Part shown: one piece after another, positions 16,174-25,770 of the stretch
Numbering within the stretch: the first letter of the stretch is position 1
Layout of the letters: each line of letters opens with the position of its first letter
Assembly: GCA_035551675.1 (NCBI GenBank)
Contig: DASZMV010000032.1
Location: forward strand, 28,417 to 92,416
Source of the DNA: JAFECT01 sp035551675
Lineage (GTDB): Bacteria > Pseudomonadota > Alphaproteobacteria > Caulobacterales > Caulobacteraceae
Direction: 5' to 3'
Length of the DNA stretch: 64,000 bases
The notes under the pieces: generated by a model
The model's database searches: none
What the model was told of the DNA's origin: nothing
What the model saw: the letters and a program-made list of their open reading frames with translations, nothing else
Translations under genes and position numbers: made by a program

Positions 16174-19100
16174 TTGAACAGACACACGGTTCGCGAGCGC
16201 CTGATGGCCTCGACGATGATCGGCGGGGCGACGCTTCTGGCGTTGTCGGCCGCCCCGGCGTTCGCCGCCGACCCGCCGGCCGCGGCGCCGCCTGCCGCCG
16301 CCACGGTTCAGGAAGTGGTGGTCACCGGTTCGCGCATCCCGCACCCGGGCCTGACCAGCGTCAGTCCGCTCACCACCGTCGGGGCCCAGGACATCAAGCT
16401 GCAGGGCGTGCAGAACATCGAAGACATGGTCAACTCGCTGCCGCAGGCGATGGCCTCGTTCGGCGCGATGCAGTCCAACGGCGCCAGCGGCACGGCGACC
16501 GTCAACCTGCGCGGCCTCGGCGACACCCGCACCCTGGTGCTGATCGACGGCAAGCGCGTGCAGGCCAGCGACACCAGCGACCCGGTGGTCGACCTGAACT
16601 TCATTCCCTCGGCGCTGGTGGACCGGGTGGACGTGGTGACCGGCGGCGCGTCCGCCGTTTACGGCTCCGACGCTATCGCCGGCGTGGTCAACTTCATCAT
16701 GAAGAAGGACTTCGAAGGCCTGCGCATCGACGTGCAGTACAGCTTCGACCAGCACGATCAGCACAACAGCCAGATCGACCGAGCGGTGAAGAACTCCGCC
16801 ACGGTCATCGGCAACCACATCGACCTGCCGACCGGCTCGGTCACCGATGGCGGCAAGGTGTCCACCACCATCATCGGCGGCGCCAACTCCGGCGACGGCA
16901 ACGGCAACGTGACCTTCTATTTCAACTACCAGCACAGCGATGCGGTGCTGGAGAAGAATCGCGACTTCACCGCCTGTTCGCTGTCGACCAACAACACCGC
17001 CACCACCTTCCAGTACTGCGGCGGTTCGTCCACGGCCTACCCGGGACGCTTCACTATCAACAATCCGGCGAACCCGAACTTCAAGAAGAGCTACGCGATC
17101 TCGAGCACGGGCGTCGTCTCCCCGTTCACCAACGCGGATCTCTACAACTTCGCGCCGCTGAACTACCTGCAGCGTCCTGACGAGCGCTACACCGCCGGTG
17201 AGTTCTCCCACTATCAAATGAACCCGCACCTCGACGTCTACACCAGCTTCATGTTCATGCGTGACCAGAGCGTGGCGCAGATCGCGGGTTCCGGCGCCTT
17301 CTTCGGCGACCCCTACCAGATCAACTGCGGCAACAATCCACTGCTGACCGCGTCCGAACAGACGGCCTTCTGCGCCGGCATCCCCGCCGGGACCCTGACC
17401 AACCTCGAAATCGGCCGTCGCGACATCGAAGGCACCGGCCGGATCAACGACATCATCCACACCGAATACCGCTACGTCATCGGCGCGCGAGGCGAGATCG
17501 CCGAGGGGTGGAACTACGACGTCTACGCCCAGTACGGCCACACCGACGTGGAGTCCGACCAGACCGGCTACTTCTCGATCTCCAAGACCAACAACGCCCT
17601 AAACGTCATCTCCGACGGCCATGGCGGGATCGAGTGCGCCGACGCGGGCGCCCGAGCGGCGGGCTGCGTGCCGTGGAACATCTTCAACAACCCGGCCTTC
17701 CCGGGCGGCGTTACACAGCAGCAGCTCAACTATCTCGAGACCGACGCCGAAAACTACGGCCAGATGAGCGAACAGGTCATCAGCGGCAACATCACCGGCG
17801 ACCTGTCGAAGTACGGGATCAAGTCGCCGTGGGCCAAGGACGGCGTCGGCGTCAGCATGGGCCTGGAATACCGGCGTGAGACTCTCACCCAGGTGTTCGA
17901 TGGCGCCTTCACCTCGGGCGACCTGGCCGGTCTCGGCGGCAACGAAGAGGGGACCAACGGCGCCTTCACCGTGAAGGAAGCCTTCGGCGAAATCCGGGCG
18001 CCGATCGTTCAGGACGCGCCGTGGGCCAAGGAGCTCTCCTTCGAGGGCGGTTACCGTTACGCGGACTACTCGTCTTCGGGTTCGGTCGATGCGTACAAGG
18101 CGGGCGTCGATTGGCAGATCACGCCGGACATCCGTCTGCGCGGGTCGTTCCAGCACGCGGTGCGCGCGCCGAACGTGAACGAGCTGTTCCACCCGACGCA
18201 GTTCGACCTGACGGCTGGCACCGATCCCTGCGCCGGCGCCACGCCGCAGTTCAGCGCCGCCCAATGCGCCAATACCGGCGTCTCCGCCGCGCAGTACGGC
18301 AACGTCATTCAGTGCGTCTCGTCGCAGTGCAGCTCGACCAACGGCGGCAACCCGGACCTGAAGCCCGAGGTCTCCGACACCAAGTCGCTGGGCTTCGTGC
18401 TGACTCCGACCTTCATCCCGGGCTTCAACCTGTCGGTGGATTGGTTCGACATCAATGTGAAGGGCGTGATCGAGACGGTGCCGTTGACGGCGATCTTCAA
18501 GACCTGCGCCAACGATCCGACGTCCACGCTCATTGTGCTGGGTCAATCCGAGTCCTATTGCAGCCTGTTCCACCGCAACGCGGTTACCGGCCAGCTTTTC
18601 GGTACGGGCAGCACCGGCGGCTATGTCGCGGCGCCGTTCGTCAACGGCGGGCTGCTGCACACTGAAGGCGTGGATGTGGAAGGTAACTACCGCATCAGCC
18701 TCGCCGACTGGGGCATGGGCGACCACGGCTCGCTGAATTTCAACCTGCTCGGCACCTACACCGAAAAGCTGTTCAACGTGCTGCCGGGCCTCGGCGGGTC
18801 CTACGACTGCGCCGGCCTGTACGGGACGACCTGCGGCGAGCCGGTGCCGAAATGGCGTCACAAGCTGCGGGTGACCTGGGTCACGCCGTGGAACATCAGC
18901 CTCTCGGCGCAATGGCGCTACGTGTCGGGCTCCAAGCTCGACTTCAACACCAACAACCCGGCCCTGCACAACCCGCTGGCGCCGGACGTCGATGACGCCT
19001 CGATCCCGGCCTATAACTACCTCGACCTGTCGGGTGAGTGGCGCATCCGCGATCACATCGTGATGCACGCCGGCGTCAACAACGTGTTCGACAAGGATCC

Positions 19101-19224
19101 GCCGATCGTGGATTCCAACAGCTTCGGCATCTCGGCGCCGCCCTTCGGGAACGGCAACACCTATCCTCAGGTGTACGACTCCTTGGGCCGGACCATCTTC
19201 ATCGGCATCACCGCCGACTTCTGA
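16174..19224 (+). CDS. TonB-dependent receptor
   Basis: 1016 aa from TTG 16174, chosen for the AGGAGG seven bases upstream. A signal peptide (ends AFA-A), a TonB-box region (VQEVVVTGSRI), a plug domain (about 60-190, with NLRGLG, VLIDGKRV and GGASAVYGSDAIAGVVNFI) and a 22-strand barrel ending in phenylalanine (FIGITADF). This is the long receptor subclass common in Caulobacterales for oligosaccharides and other scarce nutrients. The substrate is not predictable and no transporter or degradative enzyme is adjacent. A strong terminator follows. Confidence 0.95.
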   Translation: MNRHTVRERLMASTMIGGATLLALSAAPAFAADPPAAAPPAAATVQEVVVTGSRIPHPGLTSVSPLTTVGAQDIKLQGVQNIEDMVNSLPQAMASFGAMQSNGASGTATVNLRGLGDTRTLVLIDGKRVQASDTSDPVVDLNFIPSALVDRVDVVTGGASAVYGSDAIAGVVNFIMKKDFEGLRIDVQYSFDQHDQHNSQIDRAVKNSATVIGNHIDLPTGSVTDGGKVSTTIIGGANSGDGNGNVTFYFNYQHSDAVLEKNRDFTACSLSTNNTATTFQYCGGSSTAYPGRFTINNPANPNFKKSYAISSTGVVSPFTNADLYNFAPLNYLQRPDERYTAGEFSHYQMNPHLDVYTSFMFMRDQSVAQIAGSGAFFGDPYQINCGNNPLLTASEQTAFCAGIPAGTLTNLEIGRRDIEGTGRINDIIHTEYRYVIGARGEIAEGWNYDVYAQYGHTDVESDQTGYFSISKTNNALNVISDGHGGIECADAGARAAGCVPWNIFNNPAFPGGVTQQQLNYLETDAENYGQMSEQVISGNITGDLSKYGIKSPWAKDGVGVSMGLEYRRETLTQVFDGAFTSGDLAGLGGNEEGTNGAFTVKEAFGEIRAPIVQDAPWAKELSFEGGYRYADYSSSGSVDAYKAGVDWQITPDIRLRGSFQHAVRAPNVNELFHPTQFDLTAGTDPCAGATPQFSAAQCANTGVSAAQYGNVIQCVSSQCSSTNGGNPDLKPEVSDTKSLGFVLTPTFIPGFNLSVDWFDINVKGVIETVPLTAIFKTCANDPTSTLIVLGQSESYCSLFHRNAVTGQLFGTGSTGGYVAAPFVNGGLLHTEGVDVEGNYRISLADWGMGDHGSLNFNLLGTYTEKLFNVLPGLGGSYDCAGLYGTTCGEPVPKWRHKLRVTWVTPWNISLSAQWRYVSGSKLDFNTNNPALHNPLAPDVDDASIPAYNYLDLSGEWRIRDHIVMHAGVNNVFDKDPPIVDSNSFGISAPPFGNGNTYPQVYDSLGRTIFIGITADF

Positions 19225-19246
19225 CGATCCCCGCGAGAGCGACCTG

Positions 19247-19277
19247 GGCCGCCACCCATAGGGTGGCGGCCTTTTTT
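19247..19277 (+). terminator. Rho-independent terminator
   Basis: An 11-bp perfect GC-rich stem (19247-19257 with 19261-19271), a three-base ATA loop and six T's (19272-19277), 23 bases after the TonB receptor stop. It also lies at the 3' end of the convergent DUF4170 gene, but the T-run serves the plus strand. Confidence 0.92.
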
Positions 19278-19278
19278 G

Positions 19279-19512
19279 TCAGGCCTGATCCTTATCTTTG
19301 GATGGGTCGAGCAGGCGATGGGCGTGGATGATGAAATAGCGCATGTGGGCATTGTCCACCGAGGCCTGGGCCTTGGCGAGCCACGCCTTGCGCGCGGCGG
19401 CGTAGTTGGGGAACGCGCCGACGAACTCGACCTTCGCGAGGTCGCGAAACTCGTGCGTGCGCACGTCCTTCAGTTCGCCGCCGATGACGATGTGGAGCAG
19501 CTGGTCGGCCAT
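19279..19512 (-). CDS. DUF4170 domain protein
   Basis: 77 aa from ATG 19512, the expected size. Family features are VIGGELKD, FVGAFPNYAAARKAWLAKAQASVDNAHMRYFIIHAHRLLDP. It is soluble, with no known function. In alphaproteobacteria it commonly sits between a CysQ/inositol phosphatase gene and the lysophospholipid acyltransferase-waaA-lpxK genes. Here the first neighbour is kept (11-base gap) and the second group is displaced by the plus-strand block at 13.8-19.2 kb. Confidence 0.8.
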   Translation of the reverse strand: MADQLLHIVIGGELKDVRTHEFRDLAKVEFVGAFPNYAAARKAWLAKAQASVDNAHMRYFIIHAHRLLDPSKDKDQA

Positions 19513-19522
19513 GGGGAGGTCC

Positions 19523-20317
19523 TCAATCGGGCGTGCTGATAAGCGCACAGCGGGAAAGGATCAACGGGTGAAGCGCAGGCGCCGCGCAGACCAGGCTGGC
19601 CTGTTGCGGAACCGGCCGGTTGAACACGAACGGGCGGCCCTTGTGGTCGCTGACCTTGGCGCCCGCCTCGGTGGCGATCAGGGCTCCGGCGCAGAGGTCC
19701 CAGTCCCACTTGCGGCCGAGTGCGATGGCGGCGTCGAACACGCCGGCGGCGACCAGGGTCATGCGATAGGCGATGGAGTTGCGCTTCTCAAGGCGCATGG
19801 CCGGCCAGGGCTCGGGCCAGATCGGCCGCTCCAACAGCTTGGCGTCGGCCAAAACCGCGGCGTCGTCCAGGGTGTCGGTATCCGAAGCCTGGATCGCGTG
19901 ACCGTTGCGCCGCGCGCCCTGACCCAGCGCCGCCTCGGCAAACTCGTCGGTCTGGGGCGCGAAGACCACGGCGGCCGTGGGCCGGCCGTCCTCGACGACG
20001 GCGACGGCGACGGTCCACCAGGGACGCGACTTCATGAAGGCCGCGGTGCCGTCGATCGGGTCGACCACGAAGATGCGCTGTTTAGTCAGGCGCGCCGGAT
20101 CGTCCGCCGTCTCCTCCGACAGCCAGCCGTAGTCGGGCCGCGCGCCGAGCAGGCGCTCCTGCAACAAGGCGTCGACCGCCATGTCCGCATCGGTGACCGG
20201 CGAGCCCTCGCTCTTCGACCAGATCTTCAGACCCTCGGCGCGCATGGTCAGCGCCAGCGCCCCGGCCTCGCGCGCGGCGTCGCTCAGGAGCGCCAGGTCT
20301 TCGAGCGTGGAGTTCAT
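19523..20317 (-). CDS. cysQ: Inositol monophosphatase family protein, CysQ-type 3'(2'),5'-bisphosphate nucleotidase
   Basis: 264 aa. Metal-binding motifs are WLSEE, VVDPIDGTAAF and the late WDLCAGALIATEAGAKV. The family removes phosphate from pAp or related substrates with Mg2+; CysQ is the best guess from its length and its pairing with DUF4170, but an inositol phosphatase is possible. The start overlaps the pmbA stop (ATGA). Confidence 0.8.
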   Translation of the reverse strand: MNSTLEDLALLSDAAREAGALALTMRAEGLKIWSKSEGSPVTDADMAVDALLQERLLGARPDYGWLSEETADDPARLTKQRIFVVDPIDGTAAFMKSRPWWTVAVAVVEDGRPTAAVVFAPQTDEFAEAALGQGARRNGHAIQASDTDTLDDAAVLADAKLLERPIWPEPWPAMRLEKRNSIAYRMTLVAAGVFDAAIALGRKWDWDLCAGALIATEAGAKVSDHKGRPFVFNRPVPQQASLVCAAPALHPLILSRCALISTPD

Positions 20318-21648
20318 CGACCGCCGATGGCGATCCCATCCGCCAGGAGCGAGGGCGTGTTGGTCGAGCCGCGGAACTCGAGGTCGGCGCCGGGCACGAG
20401 GCGCTTGTAGATCTCAGCGAGGTTGCCCGCGATGGTGATCTCCGACACCGGATAGGCGATCTCGCCGTTTTCGAACCAGAACCCCGACACGCCGGTCGAC
20501 CAGTCGCCGGTATTGGCGTTGAACGAGGGCCCGAACATGGAGGTGACGAACAGGCCCTCCCTGGCGTCGGCCATCAGGCCCGCCAGGTCGCGTTCGCCCG
20601 CGGCGAGGTAGAGGTTGTGCGTCGACACGCCGGGCGGTCCCGCGAGGCCGCGCGACGCGTGGCCGGTCGAGGTCAGGCCGAGCTGTTTCGCCGACGAACA
20701 GTTCATCAGCCACGAGGTCAGAACCCCGTCCTTCACCAGTTCGCGCTTCTCCACCCGCACGCCCTCGTCGTCGAAGGGGGTCGAGCCCATGCCGCGCGGC
20801 CGGAACGGATCGTCGATCACCTGAATCTCGGACGCGAAGATCGGCTGACCCAGCTTATCTTTCAGGAACGACACGCCGCGCGCCACCGCCGATCCGGCGA
20901 TGCCGCTGGTGAAGGCCGACAGAATTTGGGTGCCGATGCGGTTTTCGATGATCACCGGCGCGGTGCGGCTGTCGAGCTTCTTCGCGCCCAGGCGCTGTAC
21001 CGCGCGTTCGCCGGCGAGCTGACCGATCTCGTGCGGGCTCGGCAGGTCCTCTGCATGGCGCGTCGAGCGACTCTCGCCCCCGCGTTCCTGGCCGTTGTCG
21101 TCGGCGGCGATGACGCCGGCGTAGAGACCGTAGGCGCTGCCGCGATGCTCGCCCCAGAAGCCGGTCGAGGTGAGAAAGCCCCAGCGACCGGTGGTCCAGG
21201 AGGCGTGACCGCCCTCGGACTTGGTGACGCCCGGCACGGCGCGGGCGACGTCCTCCGCCTCGCGGGCGCGCGCCTCCAGCGTCTCGGCGTCGAACTCGGT
21301 CGGATCGAAGAGGTCGAGGTCGCGGTGCGGTCCGCGCTCCAGCAAGTCCTCCGGCGCCAGGCCCGCATAGGGCTCCTCCGGCGCCAGCTTGGCCATCGCC
21401 ACCGCGCGCTCGACCAAGCGCTCGCGGGTCGCGGGCGAGATGTCGGACGAGGACACCACCGCCTGGCGCTTGCCGAAAAACACCCGAAGGCCCAGGTCGC
21501 GACCCTCTTCCCGCTCGACGTCCTCGAGCTGGCCCAGGCGAACGCCCACCGACAGGGACTGACGTTCGGCCATCACGGCCTCGGCGGCGTCCGCGCCCGC
21601 CTTCAGCGCCGCATCCACGACGCCTTGCAAAAGCTCTCTATCCGGCAT
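20314..21648 (-). CDS. pmbA: TldD/PmbA family protein (TldE/PmbA subunit)
   Basis: 444 aa. Typical PmbA features are VGVRLGQLEDVEREEGRDLGLRVF near the N-terminus, VIIENRIGTQILSAF, and the C-terminal NANTGDWSTGVSGFWFENGE. The zinc HExxxH motif of TldD is absent, which identifies it as the non-catalytic TldE/PmbA half of the heterodimeric peptidase. tldD is not in the window. It is first of the pmbA-cysQ-DUF4170 minus-strand run. Confidence 0.92.
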   Translation of the reverse strand: MPDRELLQGVVDAALKAGADAAEAVMAERQSLSVGVRLGQLEDVEREEGRDLGLRVFFGKRQAVVSSSDISPATRERLVERAVAMAKLAPEEPYAGLAPEDLLERGPHRDLDLFDPTEFDAETLEARAREAEDVARAVPGVTKSEGGHASWTTGRWGFLTSTGFWGEHRGSAYGLYAGVIAADDNGQERGGESRSTRHAEDLPSPHEIGQLAGERAVQRLGAKKLDSRTAPVIIENRIGTQILSAFTSGIAGSAVARGVSFLKDKLGQPIFASEIQVIDDPFRPRGMGSTPFDDEGVRVEKRELVKDGVLTSWLMNCSSAKQLGLTSTGHASRGLAGPPGVSTHNLYLAAGERDLAGLMADAREGLFVTSMFGPSFNANTGDWSTGVSGFWFENGEIAYPVSEITIAGNLAEIYKRLVPGADLEFRGSTNTPSLLADGIAIGGR

Positions 21649-21693
21649 GGGGCGGATATGGCGGACCGCCGCAGGCGCCGCAAGCTTGGACGC

Positions 21694-22101
21694 CTAGAGC
21701 GCCAGGAAAATCAGGACCACGGCGGCGGCCAGCCAGGCCACCCAGGTCAGGACCATCCCGATGCTTCGCCCGACCGACACCCCGGCGGAGAGGCTGAGAC
21801 CCAGCGCGTGGCTGACCCGGCCGAGGAACAGGGTGAGGCCGAGCGCGTGGACCACCCAGGCGGGCGCTCCGGCCAGGGCGATGACCGCCAGCGCGGCAAT
21901 ACCGGCCGGAATATATTCGGTGGCGTTGCCGAAGGCCCGCTGCGCGCGCAGCAACTCGGGCACACCGTCGTCGCCGATGACCACGCGATGGCGCCGGCGC
22001 TGGCGCACCACCAGGGTCGAGAGCACCAGCATCAGAAGGAGGTTCAGCCCCGTCCACAGCGCCGCGGCCTGCGCCGCGGGATTGGCGCCCAAATCGATCA
22101 T
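21694..22101 (-). CDS. MAPEG family membrane protein
   Basis: 135 aa with four membrane segments (about 10-33, 65-80, 83-100, 112-135). The RAQRAFGNATEYIP motif is the MAPEG signature (E/N-rich loop after helix 1). Members include glutathione-dependent membrane enzymes; bacterial YecN-like ones are uncharacterised. Same strand as pmbA, 45 bases upstream of it. Confidence 0.88.
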   Translation of the reverse strand: MIDLGANPAAQAAALWTGLNLLLMLVLSTLVVRQRRRHRVVIGDDGVPELLRAQRAFGNATEYIPAGIAALAVIALAGAPAWVVHALGLTLFLGRVSHALGLSLSAGVSVGRSIGMVLTWVAWLAAAVVLIFLAL

Positions 22102-22168
22102 CGGTCCTCACACTCACTCAACCGGGGCCATATGGCGGACCGCTCAAGGCAAGATCGTGGCGTCGTTT

Positions 22169-23698
22169 TCATTTCCAGATCGGCTTGCCGTCGCCGGGCA
22201 GGCCGAGCCGCGACCACTTTTCGGAGACGTCGGCGATGGTCTTGTCGTCCATGCGGATTTCGGTCCCCCACTCGCGGTGGGTTTCCGGCGGCCACTTGTT
22301 GGTGGCGTCCAGGCCGATCTTGGAACCGAGACCTGACTCGGGCGAGGCGAAGTCGAGATAGTCGATCGGCGTGTTCTCGATCACCGTGATGTCGCGCGCG
22401 GGGTCCATGCGCGTCGACATCGCCCACATCACGTCCTTCCAGTCGCGCGCGTCGATGTCGTCGTCCACCACGATGACCCACTTGGTGTACATGAACTGGC
22501 GCAGGTACGACCACACCGCCAGCATCACGCGCTTGGCGTGGCCGGGATAGGCCTTCTTCATCGACACCACGGCGATGCGATAGCTGCAGCCCTCGGGCGG
22601 CAACCAGAAATCGACGATCTCGGGAAACTGCTGGCGGATCAGGGGGACGAACACCTCGTTCAACGCCTCGCCCAGGATCGACGGTTCGTCCGGCGGCCGG
22701 CCGGTGAAGGTCGAGAGGTAGATGGGATCCTTACGCATCGTGATGGCGCTGATCTGAAACACGGGGAAGCGTTCCACCGCGTTGTAATAGCCGGTGTGAT
22801 CGCCGTAGGGTCCCTCGTCGGCGTATTCGTCGAGCAGCACATGGCCTTCGAGCACGATCTCCGCCTGCGCCGGAACCATCAGCGGCACGGTCTTCGCCGG
22901 AACCAGATCGAGCTTGGCGCCGCGCAGCAGGCCCGCGAACTGATACTCCGATAGCGTATCGGGCACCGGCGTCACCGCGGCGAGAATGGTTCCGGGATCG
23001 GCGCCCAGCACGGCGCACGCGGGCAGCGGTTCGCGCTTGCCCGACTTCTTCCACCGTGCGTGATGCTGCGCGCCGCCGCGATGCGCCAGCCAGCGCATGA
23101 TGGTGCGGTCTTTTCCGACCACCTGCATGCGGTAGATGCCGAGGTTGAAGTCGTCTTCGCGCGCGTCCGACGGCCCCTTGGTCACCACCAGCGGCCAGGT
23201 GATCAAGGGCGCCGGTTCGTTCGGCCAGCAGGTCTGGATCGGCAGTTGCGTCAGATCGATGTCGGCGCCCTGCAGCACCACCTCCTGCACCGGCGCGCTC
23301 TTCACCGCGTTGGGCCGCATCTTCAGCACCGACTGGATGGTCGGCAGAAGATCAATCGCGTCCTTCAACCCGCGCGGCGGCTCCGGCTGGCGCAGGAAGG
23401 CGAGAAGTTCGCCGACCTCGCGCAGGTCGGAGGCGCTGGTCCGCTCGTCGCCGCCCAGGGTCACGCCCATGGCGACCCGCTTCACCGTCCCGAACAAATT
23501 GGCCAGCACCGGCATGGACGAGGGTTTTCCGTCAGCGCGGGTGACGTTTTCAAACAGCACCGCGGGCCCACCCTGGGCCAGCAGGCGGGTCTGGATCTCG
23601 GTGATCTCCAGCACGCTGGACACGGGCTCCGTCACCCGCACCAGCTCGCCTGAGGCCTCGAGCCTCGCCATGAATTCGCGCAACGATCGGTAAGCCAT
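22169..23698 (-). CDS. ubiD: 4-hydroxy-3-polyprenylbenzoate decarboxylase
   Basis: 509 aa, full-length UbiD. N-terminal MAYRSLREFMARLE, GNLFGTVKRVAMG-type region (here ANLFGTVKRVAMG), the prenyl-FMN pocket with FNLGIYRMQVVGKDR and the GPYGDHTGYY segment. It decarboxylates the polyprenylated intermediate of ubiquinone synthesis and needs prenyl-FMN made by UbiX, which is not nearby. Minus strand, 67 bases upstream of the MAPEG gene. Confidence 0.95.
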   Translation of the reverse strand: MAYRSLREFMARLEASGELVRVTEPVSSVLEITEIQTRLLAQGGPAVLFENVTRADGKPSSMPVLANLFGTVKRVAMGVTLGGDERTSASDLREVGELLAFLRQPEPPRGLKDAIDLLPTIQSVLKMRPNAVKSAPVQEVVLQGADIDLTQLPIQTCWPNEPAPLITWPLVVTKGPSDAREDDFNLGIYRMQVVGKDRTIMRWLAHRGGAQHHARWKKSGKREPLPACAVLGADPGTILAAVTPVPDTLSEYQFAGLLRGAKLDLVPAKTVPLMVPAQAEIVLEGHVLLDEYADEGPYGDHTGYYNAVERFPVFQISAITMRKDPIYLSTFTGRPPDEPSILGEALNEVFVPLIRQQFPEIVDFWLPPEGCSYRIAVVSMKKAYPGHAKRVMLAVWSYLRQFMYTKWVIVVDDDIDARDWKDVMWAMSTRMDPARDITVIENTPIDYLDFASPESGLGSKIGLDATNKWPPETHREWGTEIRMDDKTIADVSEKWSRLGLPGDGKPIWK

Positions 23699-23767
23699 GC
23701 GCCCTCGCGGTCAGCGGCGCGGAAGCTAGGCGTTTTCAAATTTCCCGTCACCTATTAACGGGGAGGC

Positions 23768-24592
23768 GTGATCACGCTCGCCCCCGCCTCCGACTTCTGC
23801 GTTGGCGACCTCGCCGCCGTCTGGCGCGCGGCCTACGAGGGCTATTACGTCCCCCTGCCGTTCGACGCCGAGCAACTGGCGCGGCACGTGGCCTGGACGG
23901 GAATCGACCTTTCGCTCTCGCTGGTGGGCCTGACCGACGGCGAGCCGTTCGGCCTGTCGCTGGCGGCGCGGGATGGGGATGAGGCCTGGATCGGCGGGTT
24001 CGGGGTCGGGCCGGCGCACCGGCGCAGGGGATTGGCGACGCGGCTCTTCGCGGCCCAGACCGAGCGGCTCGACGCGGTTGGCATCGTGCGCACGCGCCTG
24101 GAGTGCATCGACGTCAATCCCGCGCGCGAGGTCTATCGCCGCGCGGGGTTTGAGACGCTACGCGATCTCCTGGTGTTCGACTGCGAGGCGGGAAGCGAGG
24201 GTGTCGCCGGCGTCGATCTGGATCGTGAGGCGTTTCGGGCGGCGCACCCGCGGCTGCATCGCGAGCCCGCATCGTGGCGGCGAATGCTGGCCCGGCTCGA
24301 ACGCATTGTCGACGATCAACCGGTGTCTTGCATCGGCATTGAGCGCGACGGCGAGGCTGTAGCGTTTGCGGCGCTCCTAGACTTGGCGGAGCGGTTCGCG
24401 GTGTTCGATGCGGCGGCGCAAGACGAAGCCGCGGCGAGCGATCTGCTGTCGGCGCTGGCCGCGCGCAGGCCCGGGGCCAGGTATCGAGTGGTGGACGAAC
24501 CCGCGGACACGCCGCTGGCGCGCGTGCTGATCGCGCGCGACACGCCGCAGCCCTTGCGTCAGGTCGAGATGGTGCGTCGGCGCGGCGGTTAG
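23768..24592 (+). CDS. GNAT family N-acetyltransferase, probably tandem-domain
   Basis: 274 aa from GTG 23768; the preceding GGGGAGG is rather close, so the start is uncertain by a few codons. The first domain has the acetyl-CoA loop GVGPAHRRRGLATRLF and the NPAREVYRRAGFE end. The second half (about 150-270) looks like a degenerate GNAT copy. The substrate is unknown. It is convergent with the aldo/keto reductase gene and their stops overlap by four bases. Confidence 0.85.
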   Translation: MITLAPASDFCVGDLAAVWRAAYEGYYVPLPFDAEQLARHVAWTGIDLSLSLVGLTDGEPFGLSLAARDGDEAWIGGFGVGPAHRRRGLATRLFAAQTERLDAVGIVRTRLECIDVNPAREVYRRAGFETLRDLLVFDCEAGSEGVAGVDLDREAFRAAHPRLHREPASWRRMLARLERIVDDQPVSCIGIERDGEAVAFAALLDLAERFAVFDAAAQDEAAASDLLSALAARRPGARYRVVDEPADTPLARVLIARDTPQPLRQVEMVRRRGG

Positions 24593-25413
24593 TCGTCCCA
24601 GTCCGGCGCGAAGCCGGGGTCGATGACGCGGCCGTCCTCGCGGGCGAGGGCGAAGATGCGCGCCATCTCGTGTTCGGAAAGGTCGAAGCTCTGCGCCTCG
24701 AAGTTCTCACGCGCGCGGTCTTCATTGGCGGTCTTGGGCACAGCCAACACGTCGACCTGTTGCATGAGCCAGCGCAGAATCACCTGCGATACGGATTTGC
24801 CGTGAGCGGCGGCGATCTCGCCGAGCACCGGATCGTTCAGCACGCGGCCATGGCCGAGCGGCGAATAGGCGGTCACCGTCATGGCCTGGCTGCGCGCGAT
24901 CTCGAGAATCTTCTGCTGGTTCAGATAGGGATGATACTCCACCTGGTCGGTGGCGAGCTGGGCCTTCGAAAGCCGCGCCGCCTCCACGATCAATTCGACG
25001 GTGAAATTCGAGACGCCGATCGCGCGCGTCAGGCCGCGCTCCAGCGTGTCGTTCAACGCTCCGATAGTCTCCGCCAAAGGCACGCTCGGCACCGGCCAAT
25101 GGAGCAGCAACAGGTCCACGTGATCGAGACCCAGGCGCCGCAGGCTCGCCTCCGCCGCGCGCTGGAGCTCGCCATTGCGATGCGCGTCGTTCCAGATCTT
25201 GGTGGTGACGAAAATCTCGTTGCGGTCGACGCCGCACGCGCGGATCGCCTCGCCCACCTCGCGCTCGTTGCCGTAGGCCGCGGCGGTGTCGATGTGGCGA
25301 TAGCCGATATTCAGCGCCGCCTGCGTCATCCTGCGCGCGGCCTGACCCTCGAGCTGCCAGGTGCCGAAACCCAGCGCGGGAATGGTGACGCCCGCGACCG
25401 TAACCGTCTTCAT
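24589..25413 (-). CDS. Aldo/keto reductase
   Basis: 274 aa (beta/alpha)8 barrel. Catalytic tetrad D42, Y47, K72, H105 is intact (IDTAAAYGNE, TTKIW, LLLHWP). NADPH-dependent; similar to DkgA/DkgB-type reductases of small aldehydes and ketones. ATG 25413 is chosen because AAGGAG lies five bases upstream; a GTG at 25419 would sit directly on that site. It is the last gene of the YdeI-MmcQ-AKR minus-strand group. Confidence 0.93.
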   Translation of the reverse strand: MKTVTVAGVTIPALGFGTWQLEGQAARRMTQAALNIGYRHIDTAAAYGNEREVGEAIRACGVDRNEIFVTTKIWNDAHRNGELQRAAEASLRRLGLDHVDLLLLHWPVPSVPLAETIGALNDTLERGLTRAIGVSNFTVELIVEAARLSKAQLATDQVEYHPYLNQQKILEIARSQAMTVTAYSPLGHGRVLNDPVLGEIAAAHGKSVSQVILRWLMQQVDVLAVPKTANEDRARENFEAQSFDLSEHEMARIFALAREDGRVIDPGFAPDWDD

Positions 25414-25415
25414 GC

Positions 25416-25763
25416 TCACTCCTTGTTCGCCGCGTCGAAGGCCTTCACCAGCGCCTTGGGCGCCTTGCGCCGCCAGATCCGCGCCAGCATAGCCTTCAGC
25501 GCCTTCTTGTCGATGGTCTCGATGCGCGCCAGCACCGTCGGGTAGTTCTGGTAGTGGGGCGTCACGTGAAAGGTTTGAGGCTCGGCCTCCATCAGCATCT
25601 TGCGCTCGTCGAAGCCCACGTCGGTCAAGACCACGCTGTCGTCCTCGCTACGAATGCGGGTGAAAAACTTGCCCGCCACCTTGAAGGAGGGATAGCCGTA
25701 GGAAGTTCCCCGCTCGACGTCGGGAAACGACAGGATCAAGGCGTCGACGTCCTTCTGTTTCAT
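25416..25763 (-). CDS. MmcQ/YjbR family protein
   Basis: 115 aa, the normal family size. Recognisable features are SFPDVERGTSYGYPSFKVAGKFFTRI and YHVTP-like TFHVTPHYQNYPTVLARIE. The fold is CyaY-like with supposed DNA binding; function is unknown. It lies two bases before the aldo/keto reductase start and seven after the YdeI-family gene. Confidence 0.88.
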   Translation of the reverse strand: MKQKDVDALILSFPDVERGTSYGYPSFKVAGKFFTRIRSEDDSVVLTDVGFDERKMLMEAEPQTFHVTPHYQNYPTVLARIETIDKKALKAMLARIWRRKAPKALVKAFDAANKE

Positions 25764-25770
25764 CGGGACC

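Noticed and set aside
16132..19068. Two long minus-strand frames opposite the TonB receptor
   Set aside because: Low-complexity Arg/Gly/Val-rich translations without domains; they result from the high GC third positions of the receptor gene.
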